DNA from: Bacteroidota bacterium
GTDB lineage: Bacteria; Bacteroidota; Bacteroidia; Bacteroidales; Prolixibacteraceae
DNA: 64,000 nucleotides
Direction of reading: 5' to 3'
NCBI GenBank assembly: GCA_023251435.1
Contig: JAHEYU010000003.1
Coordinates: 23,079 to 87,078 of the forward strand
Under the pieces are notes generated by a model. The model was not told the DNA's origin. It did no database searches and worked only from the letters and a program-made list of their open reading frames with translations. Positions within the stretch are counted from its first letter, which is position 1. Every line of letters starts with the position of its first letter. Of the stretch, positions 43,791 to 55,300 are shown piece by piece. A program made the translations under genes and the position numbers.

Positions 43791-43943
43791 ATGGCAAAGA
43801 AAGTAGTAGCATCATTGCAAAAAGGTGCCGGTAAAGGTTACAGCAAAGTAGTAAGAATGGTTAAATCTGAAAAAACTGGAGCTTATGTTTTTCAGGAAGA
43901 GATCGTTCCGAACGAAAATGTGAAAGATCATTTTAAGAAATAG
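43791..43943 (+). CDS. DUF4295 small basic protein
   Basis: MAKKVVASLQKGAGKGYSKVVRMVKSEKTGAYVFQEEIVPNENVKDHFKK (50 aa, absent from the ORF track); known rpmB-rpmG-DUF4295-ftsY order. Confidence 0.9.
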   Translation: MAKKVVASLQKGAGKGYSKVVRMVKSEKTGAYVFQEEIVPNENVKDHFKK

Positions 43944-43961
43944 ACCAATTTTTCTCTATAG

Positions 43962-43994
43962 AAAAAAGCTTTCATCTCAAGTGAAGGCTTTTTT
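43962..43994 (+). terminator. Terminator after the DUF4295 gene
   Basis: AAAAAAGCTTTCA...TGAAGGCTTTTTTT. Confidence 0.7.
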
Positions 43995-44043
43995 TATTGA
44001 ATTACAGATATTACCAAATTGTTGATCGACAAACAGAGCGAAT

Positions 44044-44994
44044 ATGGGTCTTTTCGATATTTTTAGCAGCAAGAAAAAAGAAAGCCTCGAGCAGGGGCTG
44101 GCAAAAACCAAAGAAAGTGTTTTCTCGAAGATTAGCCGCGCCATTATTGGAAAAGCGAAGGTTGACGAGGAAGTATTGGATAATCTGGAAGAAATTCTGA
44201 TTTCTTCGGACGTTGGTGTCGATACTACTCTGAAAATCATTGAGCGTATCGAAAAACGTGTTTCAGCTGATAAATATATCGGAACATCTGAATTAAATTC
44301 CCTGCTGAAGGAAGAAATTGCGGGTTTGCTCGAAGAAAACAATAGCACCGATTTCTCTGATTTTGATCTGCCCGAAAGCAATGAACCTTATGTAATTATG
44401 GTTGTTGGCGTAAATGGTGTCGGAAAAACAACTACAATCGGAAAACTTGCCTATCAGTTCAAAGGGGCAGGAAAGAAAGTCGTTTTGGGCGCTGCTGACA
44501 CTTTTCGTGCAGCTGCCATCGATCAGCTTCAGATATGGGCCGATCGTGTTCAGGTACCTTTGGTAAAACAAGTAATGGGTTCAGATCCGGCGTCGGTGGC
44601 TTTTGATACGCTTTCATCAGCAAAAGCGCAAGGTGCTGATGTGGTGATTATTGATACTGCGGGTCGTTTGCATAACAAGATCAACCTGATGAACGAGTTA
44701 AGCAAGATTAAAACCGTTATGAAAAAGGTGGTTGCAGATGCTCCTCACGAAGTTTTGCTGGTATTGGATGGTTCGACCGGACAAAATGCATTTGAACAGG
44801 CCAAGCAATTTACCAAAGCAACCGAAGTAACCGCTTTGGCGCTGACAAAACTCGATGGAACCGCTAAAGGTGGTGTTGTAATTGGTATTTCCGATCAGTT
44901 TAAGATTCCTGTAAAGTATATTGGTATCGGCGAAAAAATGGAAGATTTACAGATTTTTAACCGCCGCGCTTTTGTCGATTCACTCTTCTCGTAG
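44044..44994 (+). CDS. ftsY: Signal recognition particle receptor FtsY
   Basis: VVGVNGVGKTTTIGKLAYQ; DTAGRLHNKINLMNEL; TKLDGTAKGGVVIGI. Confidence 0.97.
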   Translation: MGLFDIFSSKKKESLEQGLAKTKESVFSKISRAIIGKAKVDEEVLDNLEEILISSDVGVDTTLKIIERIEKRVSADKYIGTSELNSLLKEEIAGLLEENNSTDFSDFDLPESNEPYVIMVVGVNGVGKTTTIGKLAYQFKGAGKKVVLGAADTFRAAAIDQLQIWADRVQVPLVKQVMGSDPASVAFDTLSSAKAQGADVVIIDTAGRLHNKINLMNELSKIKTVMKKVVADAPHEVLLVLDGSTGQNAFEQAKQFTKATEVTALALTKLDGTAKGGVVIGISDQFKIPVKYIGIGEKMEDLQIFNRRAFVDSLFS

Positions 44995-45021
44995 TTCCAG
45001 GTTTCAAGTTCCAGGTTTCAA
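44994..45021. repeat. Perfect 2x14-bp tandem repeat GTTCCAGGTTTCAA
   Basis: Read directly downstream of ftsY. Confidence 0.85.
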
Positions 45022-45104
45022 ATTTTCGATTGCGAAAGTTCTGGATATTGAATATTCGATATTGGTTATTGGAAATTTATTCCAAATTTTATCTAACGAT
45101 AAAT

Positions 45105-45165
45105 AACCACATAGGCACAAAGTTCACATAGAAAAAAACTATGTGGCCTATGTGCCTATGTGGTT
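45105..45165. repeat. REP-like intergenic hairpin
   Basis: AACCACATAGGCACA (45105-45119)/TGTGCCTATGTGGTT (45151-45165), with inner CACATAG/CTATGTG. Confidence 0.85.
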
Positions 45166-45180
45166 TAAAAAAAACAAAAA

Positions 45181-46476
45181 ATGAAGAAGCAAAAAATAAA
45201 TGTGGTGACCCTGGGGTGTTCAAAAAATCTGGTCGATTCTGAAGTTTTACTGAATCAACTTTCGATGGACGGCTTTGAAGTAGTGCACGATTCGAACGAT
45301 ACCGACTCCGATATTGTTGTCATCAATACTTGCGGATTTATTCACGATGCCAAAGAAGAATCGGTTAATACCATTATGCAGTTTGTTGCTGCCAAAGGAC
45401 GTGGCGACATCGAAAAACTATATGTAATGGGTTGTTTGTCTGAACGATATAAACTCGATCTGGAAAAAGAAGTTCCTGAAGTGGATCGCTTTTTTGGAAA
45501 GTTCGATATGAAAGCAGTGGTAAGCGAGCTAAAAGCAACTTATAGACCCGAATATATTTACGAGCGGAAAATCACTACTCCGTCGCATTTTGCATACCTC
45601 AAAATTTCTGAAGGTTGCAACCGCGTTTGCGCGTTTTGTGCTATTCCCGGTATGACCGGCAAGCACAACTCAAAATCGATGGAAGACTTGGTAAAAGAAG
45701 CCAAATACCTTGCTAAGAATGGTGTTCGCGAGATATTACTGATCGCGCAGGATTTGTCGTACTACGGAATTGATTTATATGGAAAAGGCATGTTGGCCGA
45801 ACTAATTCAAAAGATTGCCGAAGTTGATGGCATCGAATGGATCCGTCTGCATTATCTGTATCCGACAAAATTTCCGATGGATATTTTACCGCTGTTTAAA
45901 TCGGTTCCAAAACTTTGCCATTATATCGACATTCCGTTGCAGCATAGTTCGAACAATGTACTGAAACACATGCTTCGCCATGTTACCACCGAAGAAACGG
46001 AAGCGTTGCTGCAAAAAATTGAGGAAGAAGTTCCGGGAATTGCCATTCGCACTACCATGCTGATTGGTCATCCTGGCGAAACCGAAGCGGATTTTGAGCA
46101 GTTAAAAAGCTTTATTCAGAAACATAAATTCGATCGTTTGGGTGCATTTACCTACTCGCACGAAGAGGGAACCTACGGATACAAAAAGTATGAAGACAGT
46201 ATTCCGGAGGACGTAAAGCAGTCCCGTCAGGAAGAATTGATGGGAATTCAGCAAATCATTTCATCGCAGCTAAATGCTGAAAAAGTGGGAAGAACCTTGA
46301 AGGTGATTATCGATCGCGAAGATGAAGAATTCTTCGTTGGACGCACCGAGTTTGATTCTCCTGAAGTTGATGGCGAAGTGCTTGTCAGTAAAGAAATTCA
46401 TTTAAAAAAGGGACAGTTTTATCAGATCGAAATTACAGGTTCCGACGAGTTTGATTTGTACGGGAAAGTTGTTTAG
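45181..46476 (+). CDS. rimO: Ribosomal protein S12 methylthiotransferase
   Basis: VVTLGCSKNLVDSE; ISEGCNRVCAFCAIPGMTGKHNSKSMEDLVKEA radical-SAM motif. Confidence 0.97.
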   Translation: MKKQKINVVTLGCSKNLVDSEVLLNQLSMDGFEVVHDSNDTDSDIVVINTCGFIHDAKEESVNTIMQFVAAKGRGDIEKLYVMGCLSERYKLDLEKEVPEVDRFFGKFDMKAVVSELKATYRPEYIYERKITTPSHFAYLKISEGCNRVCAFCAIPGMTGKHNSKSMEDLVKEAKYLAKNGVREILLIAQDLSYYGIDLYGKGMLAELIQKIAEVDGIEWIRLHYLYPTKFPMDILPLFKSVPKLCHYIDIPLQHSSNNVLKHMLRHVTTEETEALLQKIEEEVPGIAIRTTMLIGHPGETEADFEQLKSFIQKHKFDRLGAFTYSHEEGTYGYKKYEDSIPEDVKQSRQEELMGIQQIISSQLNAEKVGRTLKVIIDREDEEFFVGRTEFDSPEVDGEVLVSKEIHLKKGQFYQIEITGSDEFDLYGKVV

Positions 46477-46478
46477 CT

Positions 46479-49400
46479 TTGTTTTATTCTCAAACAAATT
46501 ATAGAGTATATGAAAAAATGACAGAAATTACAGGCCGTATTGTTGCTTTGGAAAGGCTTTTCCGGAGAAAAATCTTTCTGTTGTTTTGTTTGGTGTTTCT
46601 TCTTACCGGATTGAAATCCAGCGGAATTGAGGTAGTAAACAATCTTAATTTTGACTTCTATTCGCAAGAACACGGACTTTCAAATAACCAGATTCATTGC
46701 ATCCTTCAGGATAAAAAAGGTTGGATGTGGATTGGTACTTCGCAAGGTGTTTGCCGCTTTGATGGTTATAAATTTACAGTTTTTAAGAACGATCCCGAAG
46801 ACCCGGCCAGCCTGAAAGGAAATTTGGTCAGGGCTATTTTTGAGGATAGCAAAGGTCAGCTATGGGTTGGTACCGAGAATGGTGGGCTGAACAAATTCAA
46901 CCGCGAGAAAGAAAATTTTCATCATTTATTCTATAATGGCGATGCAGCTGTTTTGAAAGATGCATCGGTTACTTCAATTCACGAAGATGCTACCGGAATT
47001 CTTTGGGTGGGTACCGAGACAAAGTTGTACCGAATCGAAAATGAAAAAAGCATCACCGAAATAAAACCTGCAAATCTTTCCGCATTTTCCGAATATTTTC
47101 GGGTTCTGCGTTCCGATAAGTCGGGGCGTATCTGGATTGGAACAAACAATGGACTTTTTATTTACGATCCGAATACCAATTCTGCCACAAAGCTTGATTT
47201 GAATCCCAGTTTTTCGGCCAATCATGAAATATGGGAAATTGTGATCGAAGACGATCGTACCATCTGGGTTGGAACTTATGCCAACGGAATGTACACTATC
47301 GATCCGGTTTCGATGGTTACACGTCACCTTGTGATTGATAAGGAAAACGACCGAAGCAACACCGTAAGGGCAATTTCGAAAGACCGAAGTGGTAAATACT
47401 GGATTGGAACCAGGGGCGGATTATATACTTATGAGAAACAAAAAGGAGTTGTCGCATTTTATTACCACGATGTAAGGCAACCCAAAAGCCTGGTGAATAA
47501 TTCTGTACAGTGCATTTTTCACGATGTGAAAGGCGATGTATGGATTGGCACCCGCGGAGGCATAAATTTTTTGATTGAAGAGAGGCAAAATATTCAGAGC
47601 TATAAAGCAATGCCCGACGATCCGCACTACCTTAACAGCAGCGAGATCTTTGCTTTTTGGGTCGATCCGAAAGGTGATATCTGGGTTGGAACCGAAAGCG
47701 GAGGCATTAATATTCTGGACCGAAAAACCGGTCGTTTCAGTTACCTCATGCCGCAAAAGGGAAATCCAAATTCCTTGTCGCGCAATTGTATAAAAGCATT
47801 GCTCGACGATGGAAAAAACAACCTCTGGATCGGCACTTTCCTTGGTGGAATTGATGTTTTAAATCTAAAAACCGGAACTTACACGCATTATAAAAACGAT
47901 CCGGCTGATCCGGGAAGTCTTTCGGATAACCGTGTTTGGGCTTTGCTGCTCGATAGTAATAAGGATATTTGGGTGGGCACCGGTACCGGACTCGATAAGT
48001 TCGATCCGGCAACCGGAACTTTTATTCATTACCGGAATTTAGTTGATGGTCAGCAAGTAAGTTGGCTGGCTGAAGACAGCGACCGGTGTTTATGGATAGG
48101 CGCCGATGATGTTGTTATTTATAATCCTGAAAATAAAAATGTTACCAGAATTGACGAATCGACGCGTTACATGCTGGAGGATTCGAAAAAACGGCTTTGG
48201 CTGGCCACTTTTAATCGTGGAATTGCACTTTATTCCAAAGAAAAGGGTATTGTAAAAAATTATACCGAAAAGAATGGATTAGCTAATAACCAAACACTTG
48301 CTATTCTTCAGGACAACGATCAGTATTTATGGATCAGCACCACCAACGGACTGTCGAAATTTGATCCTGAAACCGAGCGTTTTCATAATTATTCGTTGAA
48401 AAACGGATTTCAGAACAACCAGTTTTCTTATGGGGCGGCCTATAAAACTAAAGAAGGAGAACTGATTTTCGGTGGAATTTCGGGTTTCAATTTTTTTAAT
48501 CCGGCAAAAATTAAGTCGGGCGATTATTTTGCCCCCATCATTCTCACCGACCTGAAAATATTCAACAAATCGGTAAAAATTGGCGACCACAAAAAAGATG
48601 TTTTAACGAAATCTATTTCAGAAACTGAAGAAATAAAGCTTAAATACGACCAAAATTCAATTACCCTCGATTTTACATCGTTTGATTACGCGAATAGTCT
48701 CGGCATTCAATTCGCTTATTTTCTTGATGGCTTTGATAAGGATTGGAACGAACCATCTGTAAATCGTTCGGCCACTTACACCAATCTTGATCCGGGCGAA
48801 TATTATTTCAGGGTAAAGACCGTTTCGATTGACCGAAAAGAAAGCAATGAAGGACCCGTACTTCGAATAATTGTTTTGCCACCCTATTGGAAAACATGGT
48901 GGTTCAGGAGTATCGCTTTTCTGTCAATTCTGGGTTTGCTTTACCTGCTGGTTACTTTTCTGCTGAACAGGGAAAAACTCAAAAACGACCTTGTTTTCGA
49001 AAAAATAAGGGCAAAAAAGCTGCACGAACTCGATATGATGAAATTGCGTTTTTATACCAATATTTCGCACGAGATTCGCACTCCGTTGACCCTCATTCTC
49101 GGTCCGCTCGAAAAAATGAAGACCAATTCGATTCCTGAATCGGAGATAAAAGGACATGTTGATGTGATGCACCGTAATGCCACACAGTTACATCAGCTAA
49201 TCAATCAGTTACTCGATTTTAGGAAAATGGAAACCGGGAACCTGAAATTGGTTTTGTCGCGCGGTGATTTGGTTTCGTACATTTTAGGAATCGTTGAATC
49301 GTTCGGTAAATTCTCTGAAGAGAAAGGGATTGAGCTTAAATTCATCTCGCTAAAGAAGGAGATTATAACCAGTTTCGACTCCGACAAGGTGGCCAAAATA

Positions 49401-50618
49401 ATGAACAACCTGCTTTCGAATGCCATTAAATTTACAGGAAATGGTGGTAAAATATCTGTAAACCTTTCGCTTGTTTTCGATTCTGACGAGAATGAAATGG
49501 CAGGTAGTTCTTCTGATAAACGAATAATTGAAATAACGGTGAAAGATACCGGAATAGGTATTTCAGAATCTAACCTTGAGAAGATATTTGCCCGGTTTTT
49601 TCAGGTTGGAGAAGATGCTACTCATACCGGAACCGGAATTGGACTGGCACTCACCAAAGAATTGGTGAAGCTGCACAACGGAAAAATATTTGTGGTGAGC
49701 AAACCCGGAAAAGGCTCTAAATTTACTGTTCAGCTTCCTTATGAGGAACTTGCCCACTCCGAATCGCCTGTAAATGTTGCTTCAGCAGAAAAGAATGAAA
49801 GCGAGCAAGTTATTTTGGTTAGCGAAGAGCAGCCGGGTGAACAATTGCTTTCGGGACAAAAAATCATGCTTTTGGTTGACGACAATGCTGATGTCCGCTA
49901 TTTTATCAAGTCGCATTTTTTGTCTGGTTATCAGGTGCTTGAGGCAGGAAATGGACAGGAAGGCTGGAATCTGGCTTTGAAAACTATTCCTGATATAATA
50001 ATCAGTGATGTGATGATGCCCGATATGGATGGTTTCGAGTTTTGCCGGAAAATACGAAAAGACGAACGTACTTCGCATATACCGGTTTTATTGCTCACCG
50101 CGCTCGGTTCGCGCGAGCACGAAATTGAAGGATTGAGCTACGGAGCCGACGACTACATTACCAAGCCGTTCGATCTGGTAATTCTTCAAACTAAAGTCGA
50201 AAATATACTGTCGGTGCGACAGTCGCTAAAACAAAAATATGCCGGCGAAATGCTGCTTCAGCCCAGGAATATACTACTTAGTTCGCCCGACGAACGATTC
50301 CTGCAAAAAGCCATCGATGTGGTAGAGAACAGCATTGCCGATCCGGATCTTGATATCGAAAGGTTTGCCTCCGAAATTGGGGTCAGCCGTATGCAGCTGT
50401 ATCGCAAATTGAACGCACTTACCGAAATGACAGTCAAGGAATTCGTTCGGAATATCCGAATGAAACGTGCTGCCCAAATGCTGGTTCAGAAAAAACTGAA
50501 CATTTCTGAAGTAGCTTATGCTGTCGGTTTCCGCGACTTGTCGCATTTCCGCAAATGTTTCAGGCAGGAATTTGGAATGAGCGCCTCTGAATATGTGGAC
50601 AAACACGGGACGGAATAA
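46479..50618 (+). CDS. Hybrid two-component system regulator (Reg_prop/Y_Y_Y sensor, HisKA-HATPase, REC, AraC-type HTH)
   Basis: Repeated W-IGT-GGL beta-propeller blades, NISHEIRTPLTLILGPLEKM, receiver PDIIISDVMMPDMDG, C-terminal AraC HTH. The real start is probably an internal ATG. Confidence 0.96.
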   Translation: MFYSQTNYRVYEKMTEITGRIVALERLFRRKIFLLFCLVFLLTGLKSSGIEVVNNLNFDFYSQEHGLSNNQIHCILQDKKGWMWIGTSQGVCRFDGYKFTVFKNDPEDPASLKGNLVRAIFEDSKGQLWVGTENGGLNKFNREKENFHHLFYNGDAAVLKDASVTSIHEDATGILWVGTETKLYRIENEKSITEIKPANLSAFSEYFRVLRSDKSGRIWIGTNNGLFIYDPNTNSATKLDLNPSFSANHEIWEIVIEDDRTIWVGTYANGMYTIDPVSMVTRHLVIDKENDRSNTVRAISKDRSGKYWIGTRGGLYTYEKQKGVVAFYYHDVRQPKSLVNNSVQCIFHDVKGDVWIGTRGGINFLIEERQNIQSYKAMPDDPHYLNSSEIFAFWVDPKGDIWVGTESGGINILDRKTGRFSYLMPQKGNPNSLSRNCIKALLDDGKNNLWIGTFLGGIDVLNLKTGTYTHYKNDPADPGSLSDNRVWALLLDSNKDIWVGTGTGLDKFDPATGTFIHYRNLVDGQQVSWLAEDSDRCLWIGADDVVIYNPENKNVTRIDESTRYMLEDSKKRLWLATFNRGIALYSKEKGIVKNYTEKNGLANNQTLAILQDNDQYLWISTTNGLSKFDPETERFHNYSLKNGFQNNQFSYGAAYKTKEGELIFGGISGFNFFNPAKIKSGDYFAPIILTDLKIFNKSVKIGDHKKDVLTKSISETEEIKLKYDQNSITLDFTSFDYANSLGIQFAYFLDGFDKDWNEPSVNRSATYTNLDPGEYYFRVKTVSIDRKESNEGPVLRIIVLPPYWKTWWFRSIAFLSILGLLYLLVTFLLNREKLKNDLVFEKIRAKKLHELDMMKLRFYTNISHEIRTPLTLILGPLEKMKTNSIPESEIKGHVDVMHRNATQLHQLINQLLDFRKMETGNLKLVLSRGDLVSYILGIVESFGKFSEEKGIELKFISLKKEIITSFDSDKVAKIMNNLLSNAIKFTGNGGKISVNLSLVFDSDENEMAGSSSDKRIIEITVKDTGIGISESNLEKIFARFFQVGEDATHTGTGIGLALTKELVKLHNGKIFVVSKPGKGSKFTVQLPYEELAHSESPVNVASAEKNESEQVILVSEEQPGEQLLSGQKIMLLVDDNADVRYFIKSHFLSGYQVLEAGNGQEGWNLALKTIPDIIISDVMMPDMDGFEFCRKIRKDERTSHIPVLLLTALGSREHEIEGLSYGADDYITKPFDLVILQTKVENILSVRQSLKQKYAGEMLLQPRNILLSSPDERFLQKAIDVVENSIADPDLDIERFASEIGVSRMQLYRKLNALTEMTVKEFVRNIRMKRAAQMLVQKKLNISEVAYAVGFRDLSHFRKCFRQEFGMSASEYVDKHGTE

Positions 50619-50944
50619 CACGTCTTATAGATAATACTGCAAAATTTTGTTTTAATAACCACAGGTTCTTTAAATCACAAAGCAATTTTGGGTTTTCCCC
50701 TTCTTCAGTTATTCTTTTAATTTTTAACATTCAGGTAACAATAGCAGATGTTGTTATTGGTATATAATGTGCACATAAATAGTATGTTGTGATTTTATGT
50801 CTATAATTTAACCTGAAAAATGCCCGCTTATTGGGAAATATAACCCGCTGTTGGTACGCCTGTCCACCTTTCCTGATATGATTTAGATCCCCGTTTAATT
50901 TTCCAATCCGTAATTTTGCGATGTCACTAAATCAAACTTTACTA

Positions 50945-51049
50945 ATGGAAGAAATAATCAGAAAACTAAGAAAGGTTTCATGGGGTATAGTTATAACCAC
51001 TATCATTCTGGCAGCCCTTTTTTCTTTCCTGATTATTACCTTTTTATAA
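50945..51049 (+). CDS. Possible 34-aa single-TM small protein
   Basis: ATG-to-TAA: MEEIIRKLRKVSWGIVITTIILAALFSFLIITFL; just upstream of the PUL structural genes. Confidence 0.4.
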   Translation: MEEIIRKLRKVSWGIVITTIILAALFSFLIITFL

Positions 51050-51106
51050 TGTTTGCCTGAAGTGGAGAATTTAAACGCGATTAGATAACAACCTTAATTT
51101 GACGAA

Positions 51107-52297
51107 ATGAAATTCAATTGGATTCTATTACTTGGGCTTCTGGTCATAATACAGTCATGTGCTTCGAAGACTAAACGGGTAACAACAGACGGCCTTGAAA
51201 TGGCTGTAAAAATGGCCGACTCCGAAATCAAACAGTTTCCCGATCCGTGGACAGTTGACTTCAATCCCAAACCTGTTTGGAATTACACTCAGGGCTTAAT
51301 AGCCCATTCCATGATTAAATTGTGGCAACAAAACGGCAACGAAGCTTATTATATATATGCAAAAAAATATGCCGACAAGTTTATCGATTCTACTGGCTTC
51401 CTCACAGCCTATAAAATTGAAGATTATAATATTGATGCTGTCAACTCCGGAAAATTTTTATTCGATGTTTATGCAAATACCAAAGACGAACGCTATTTAA
51501 GCGCTATTAAGCAATTACGCGAGCAGTTGAAAACACATCCGCGTACTTCGGAAGGTGGCTTTTGGCATAAAAAACGATATCCGCACCAAATGTGGCTCGA
51601 CGGTTTGTATATGGGTGCTCCCTTTTATGCCCAGTATGCGCTTTATTTTAACGAACCGGAGCTTTTTGACGATGTTGTCAAACAATTTCAACTGGTTCAT
51701 AAATACACTTTTAATCCTGAAACTAGCTTGAATTATCATGGCTGGGACGAAAGCAATGAACAGGCGTGGGCTGATTCGATAACCGGTTGTTCGCCTCATT
51801 ATTGGGGTCGTGCAATGGGATGGTATGCAATGGCTTTGGTCGATGTGCTCGACTTTATTCCGCAAGATCATTCAGGAAAGGCAGACATTCTGAAAATATT
51901 AAATCAAGTTGCAGAAGGAATCAAAAAATACCAGGACACAGATACTGGCTTGTGGTATCAGGTGATGGATCAGGGTAGCCGTGAAGGAAACTACCTCGAA
52001 GCAACCGCTACTTCAATGTTTGCTTATTCTCTGCTTAAAGCAGTGCGGAAAGGATATATCAGCAGCGATTACAAGATCGTTGCGACAAAAGCATACAACG
52101 GTATTCTTGAGAACCTTATTAAAGACAACGGTGATGGAACCATTAGTCTGACCAAATGCTGCTCGGTGGCCGGTTTGGGCGGAAATCCTTATCGTGATGG
52201 CTCTTTCGAATACTATATCAGCGAACCGGTACGCGACAACGACCCTAAAGGCGTTGGGCCATTCATCATGGCTTCTCTTGAAATGAACATGCAATAA
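51107..52297 (+). CDS. GH105/GH88-like unsaturated (rhamno)galacturonyl hydrolase, lipoprotein
   Basis: Lipobox QSCAS; HKKRYPHQMWLDGLYMGAPFYAQYA; WGRAMGWYAMALVDVLDFIP. Confidence 0.92.
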   Translation: MKFNWILLLGLLVIIQSCASKTKRVTTDGLEMAVKMADSEIKQFPDPWTVDFNPKPVWNYTQGLIAHSMIKLWQQNGNEAYYIYAKKYADKFIDSTGFLTAYKIEDYNIDAVNSGKFLFDVYANTKDERYLSAIKQLREQLKTHPRTSEGGFWHKKRYPHQMWLDGLYMGAPFYAQYALYFNEPELFDDVVKQFQLVHKYTFNPETSLNYHGWDESNEQAWADSITGCSPHYWGRAMGWYAMALVDVLDFIPQDHSGKADILKILNQVAEGIKKYQDTDTGLWYQVMDQGSREGNYLEATATSMFAYSLLKAVRKGYISSDYKIVATKAYNGILENLIKDNGDGTISLTKCCSVAGLGGNPYRDGSFEYYISEPVRDNDPKGVGPFIMASLEMNMQ

Positions 52298-52332
52298 TTA
52301 TTTTATTTTTCTAATAAACTTAACAATTATCT

Positions 52333-55300
52333 ATGATGAAAATGAAGCAAAGTTTTCTTAAAAAGGTTTGTCTGCTGTCAATGATGGTAATTCTTGCGGG
52401 TGCACAGCTTTTTGCCCAAAAAGTTACCGGATTGGTGGTTGACGAGTCTAATTCGCCAATTCCAGGCGTAAACGTTGTTGTGAAAGGGACAACAAATGGG
52501 GTGATCACAAATAGTGATGGCAGTTATTCTATTGTTCCTGGCAATCCGGCGAATGATGTACTATCGTTCTCTTTTATCGGTCTCGAAACCAAAGAAGTTA
52601 AAATTAACGGACAAACGGTTATCAATGTACAATTAACAAGCAGCACTCTGGAATTGGAAGAGGTCGTTGCAGTTGGATACGGTGTCGTGAAGAAAAACGA
52701 CCTGACCGGATCGGTTGGAACTGTTTCTGCCGAATTATTGGCTTCCAAAGGAACGACTTCGGTGATGAGTGCCTTACAGGGAACCATTCCGGGTGTAAAT
52801 ATCACTTCCAACTCGGTACGCCCGGGAGCAACTTCTACCATCCGTATTCGTGGTCAAAATTCCATCGAAGCAGGAAATCCGCTTTACGTGGTTGACGGTG
52901 TGGTTACCGGTGATATTGATTTTCTTAATCCTGCTGATATCGAGCGGATTGACATTCTGAAGGATGCCTCTTCAACAGCTATTTATGGATCCCGTGGTTC
53001 CAACGGTGTTATTCTGGTAAAAACAAAAAGTGCCAGCGAAACCAAGACTGTAAAAACTACGGTCAGCTACGATGGTTACACCGGCGTCCGCGAACTGACC
53101 AACATTCCTGAATTTATGGATGGCCGCCAGTGGGTCGATTTCCGTACTTCTGCTTTCTATACTTACGATACAACTACGAAAGCTTATGTGATCTCTCAGG
53201 CCAGCAAAGATGCTATTTTGCAGAAGAGTCCGCTTTTAGACAAACGCCTGTACAACGAAGATTACGAAGACTGGTTAGGTCTGGCTACCCAAACCGGGAA
53301 ACAGCAAAACCATTACCTGAATATATCAGGTAGCTCGAAAGAAATGTCATATAACCTGGGAATGGGTTATCAGAACGAAGAAGGTAACTTCATTATGGAG
53401 GACCTCAACCGTTACAGTATGAAGGGAAGTTTGTACCACAAAGTATCCGATTTCTTTACTACCGGAGGTTCATTCAACCTTTCGCAATCAACCAATAACT
53501 CCGGAAGCCAGTTCGGTTACCGCGATGTATTGCGTATGCCTTCTATTCTCAGAGCTTATGACGATAACGGCGTTATGATTGAGCAACCGGGTATTGCCGC
53601 TTCCATTCAGGGAGCCGGTAACTTTACCAGTTCGCCAAATCCGCTGAAAGAAATTAACAGCGGTAACCAGGAAATCAGACGATATGATATTCTCGGAAAC
53701 ATCTTTGTTCAGCTTAACCCGCTTCCGGGATTGGAATTGAAATCAACACTGTCACCACGTTTAAACCGCACACGAACTGGTAGATATTACGGAATTGTAG
53801 CAGGTAACCGTACCAAAGACAACTCTTCACAGGTTAACACCGAAGCTTTTGAATATACTTGGGACAACCAGATTAGCTACGATAAAACCATTAACGACGC
53901 GCATCACATCAATGCATCGTTCATCAACAGCTTCTACAAAAGCCGTTACGAACTGTTCCAGGCAGCAACCGAAGGACTTCCCTACAATTCTGAATGGTAC
54001 AATCTGTTTAGCGGAACGCTGGTTCCCGGCGACTCAAGATCAAATTATTCTGAAACTTCACTCTTGTCGTATGCCACGCGTATTAACTACGATTACATGG
54101 GCAAATATTTGTTTACCGGAACTTTGCGTTACGACGGAAGTTCGAAACTGGCCGACAAATGGGCTGCTTTTCCATCTTTGGCATTGGCATGGAGAATGTC
54201 GGAAGAAGGTTTTATGCAGGCCGATTTTCTCTCGAACCTGAAAACACGTTTCAGCTTTGGATATTCCGGAAACAACAACGGCATCAGTCCTTACGGTACA
54301 CAATTGACTCCGCAGACCGGAGCAAACGTATATTACGACTACAACGGAACTGCTTTTTCAGGATTTGCTCCCGGGTTGCCAGTTAACCAATCAATCACCT
54401 GGGAAAAAACCCGTGAGTTTAACTTCGGTATCGACTATGGTTTCTTTGATAACCGCATTACGGGAACAATTGATTTGTACGATAAACTGTCGGATGGATT
54501 GTTGATGAGCCGCACCCTGTCAATTGAGTCAGGAGTTACCAGCATGAAAGACAACATTGGATCGGTGAGCAACAAAGGTATTGAGCTTGCACTGACTACT
54601 GTTAATGTGAAAACAAAAAACCTTGAATGGTCAACCACATTTACCTTTGCACACAACGTAAATGCCATTCAGACTTTGTACGGTAAAAAACAGGATGTGA
54701 TGGGTGAAGCCCGTTTTATAGGCGAGCCAATCAACGTGATTTACGATTACCGGATCATTGGTGTTTGGAAATCTACTGAAGCTGACGAAGCTGCCAAATG
54801 GGGTCAGCAAGTTGGTCATGCCATTGCTGAAGATATTTCATTGGACGGAAAAATTACCGCCGACAAAGACCGCGTTATCCTCGGAAGCCCGGATCCAAGC
54901 TGGACTGGAAGTATGACTTCAGAACTTACTTTTAAAAACTGGGATTTTTCATTTAATATTTATACCCGTCAGGGATCGTTTGTAAACGATGAGTTTTTGG
55001 CTGAATTTGGTTCTACCAACAACCAGCGCGGACGTCCGAAAGTTGTTTCAGATTATTTTATCCCAACCGGAATTGCCCGGTACGACTGGAACGCTTTTGA
55101 TACTTCAGTTGCAGATTCGCCCAAAGCTGTTTGGGGAGTTGCCCAAGGTAACGAGACTGCAAAATATCCGGCTCCGAACAATGCAGGTCCGTATTACGGT
55201 TCGAATGGCCGTTACACCGATGCCGATTTTATTCGTGTGAAAAACATCAGTCTCGGTTATACCGTTCCGAAAAGTATTCTGGCTAAAGTAAAAATGAGCC

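Noticed and set aside
43600-44994. Possible novelty of the rpmB-rpmG-DUF4295-ftsY grouping
   Set aside because: This is the ordinary Bacteroidetes order.
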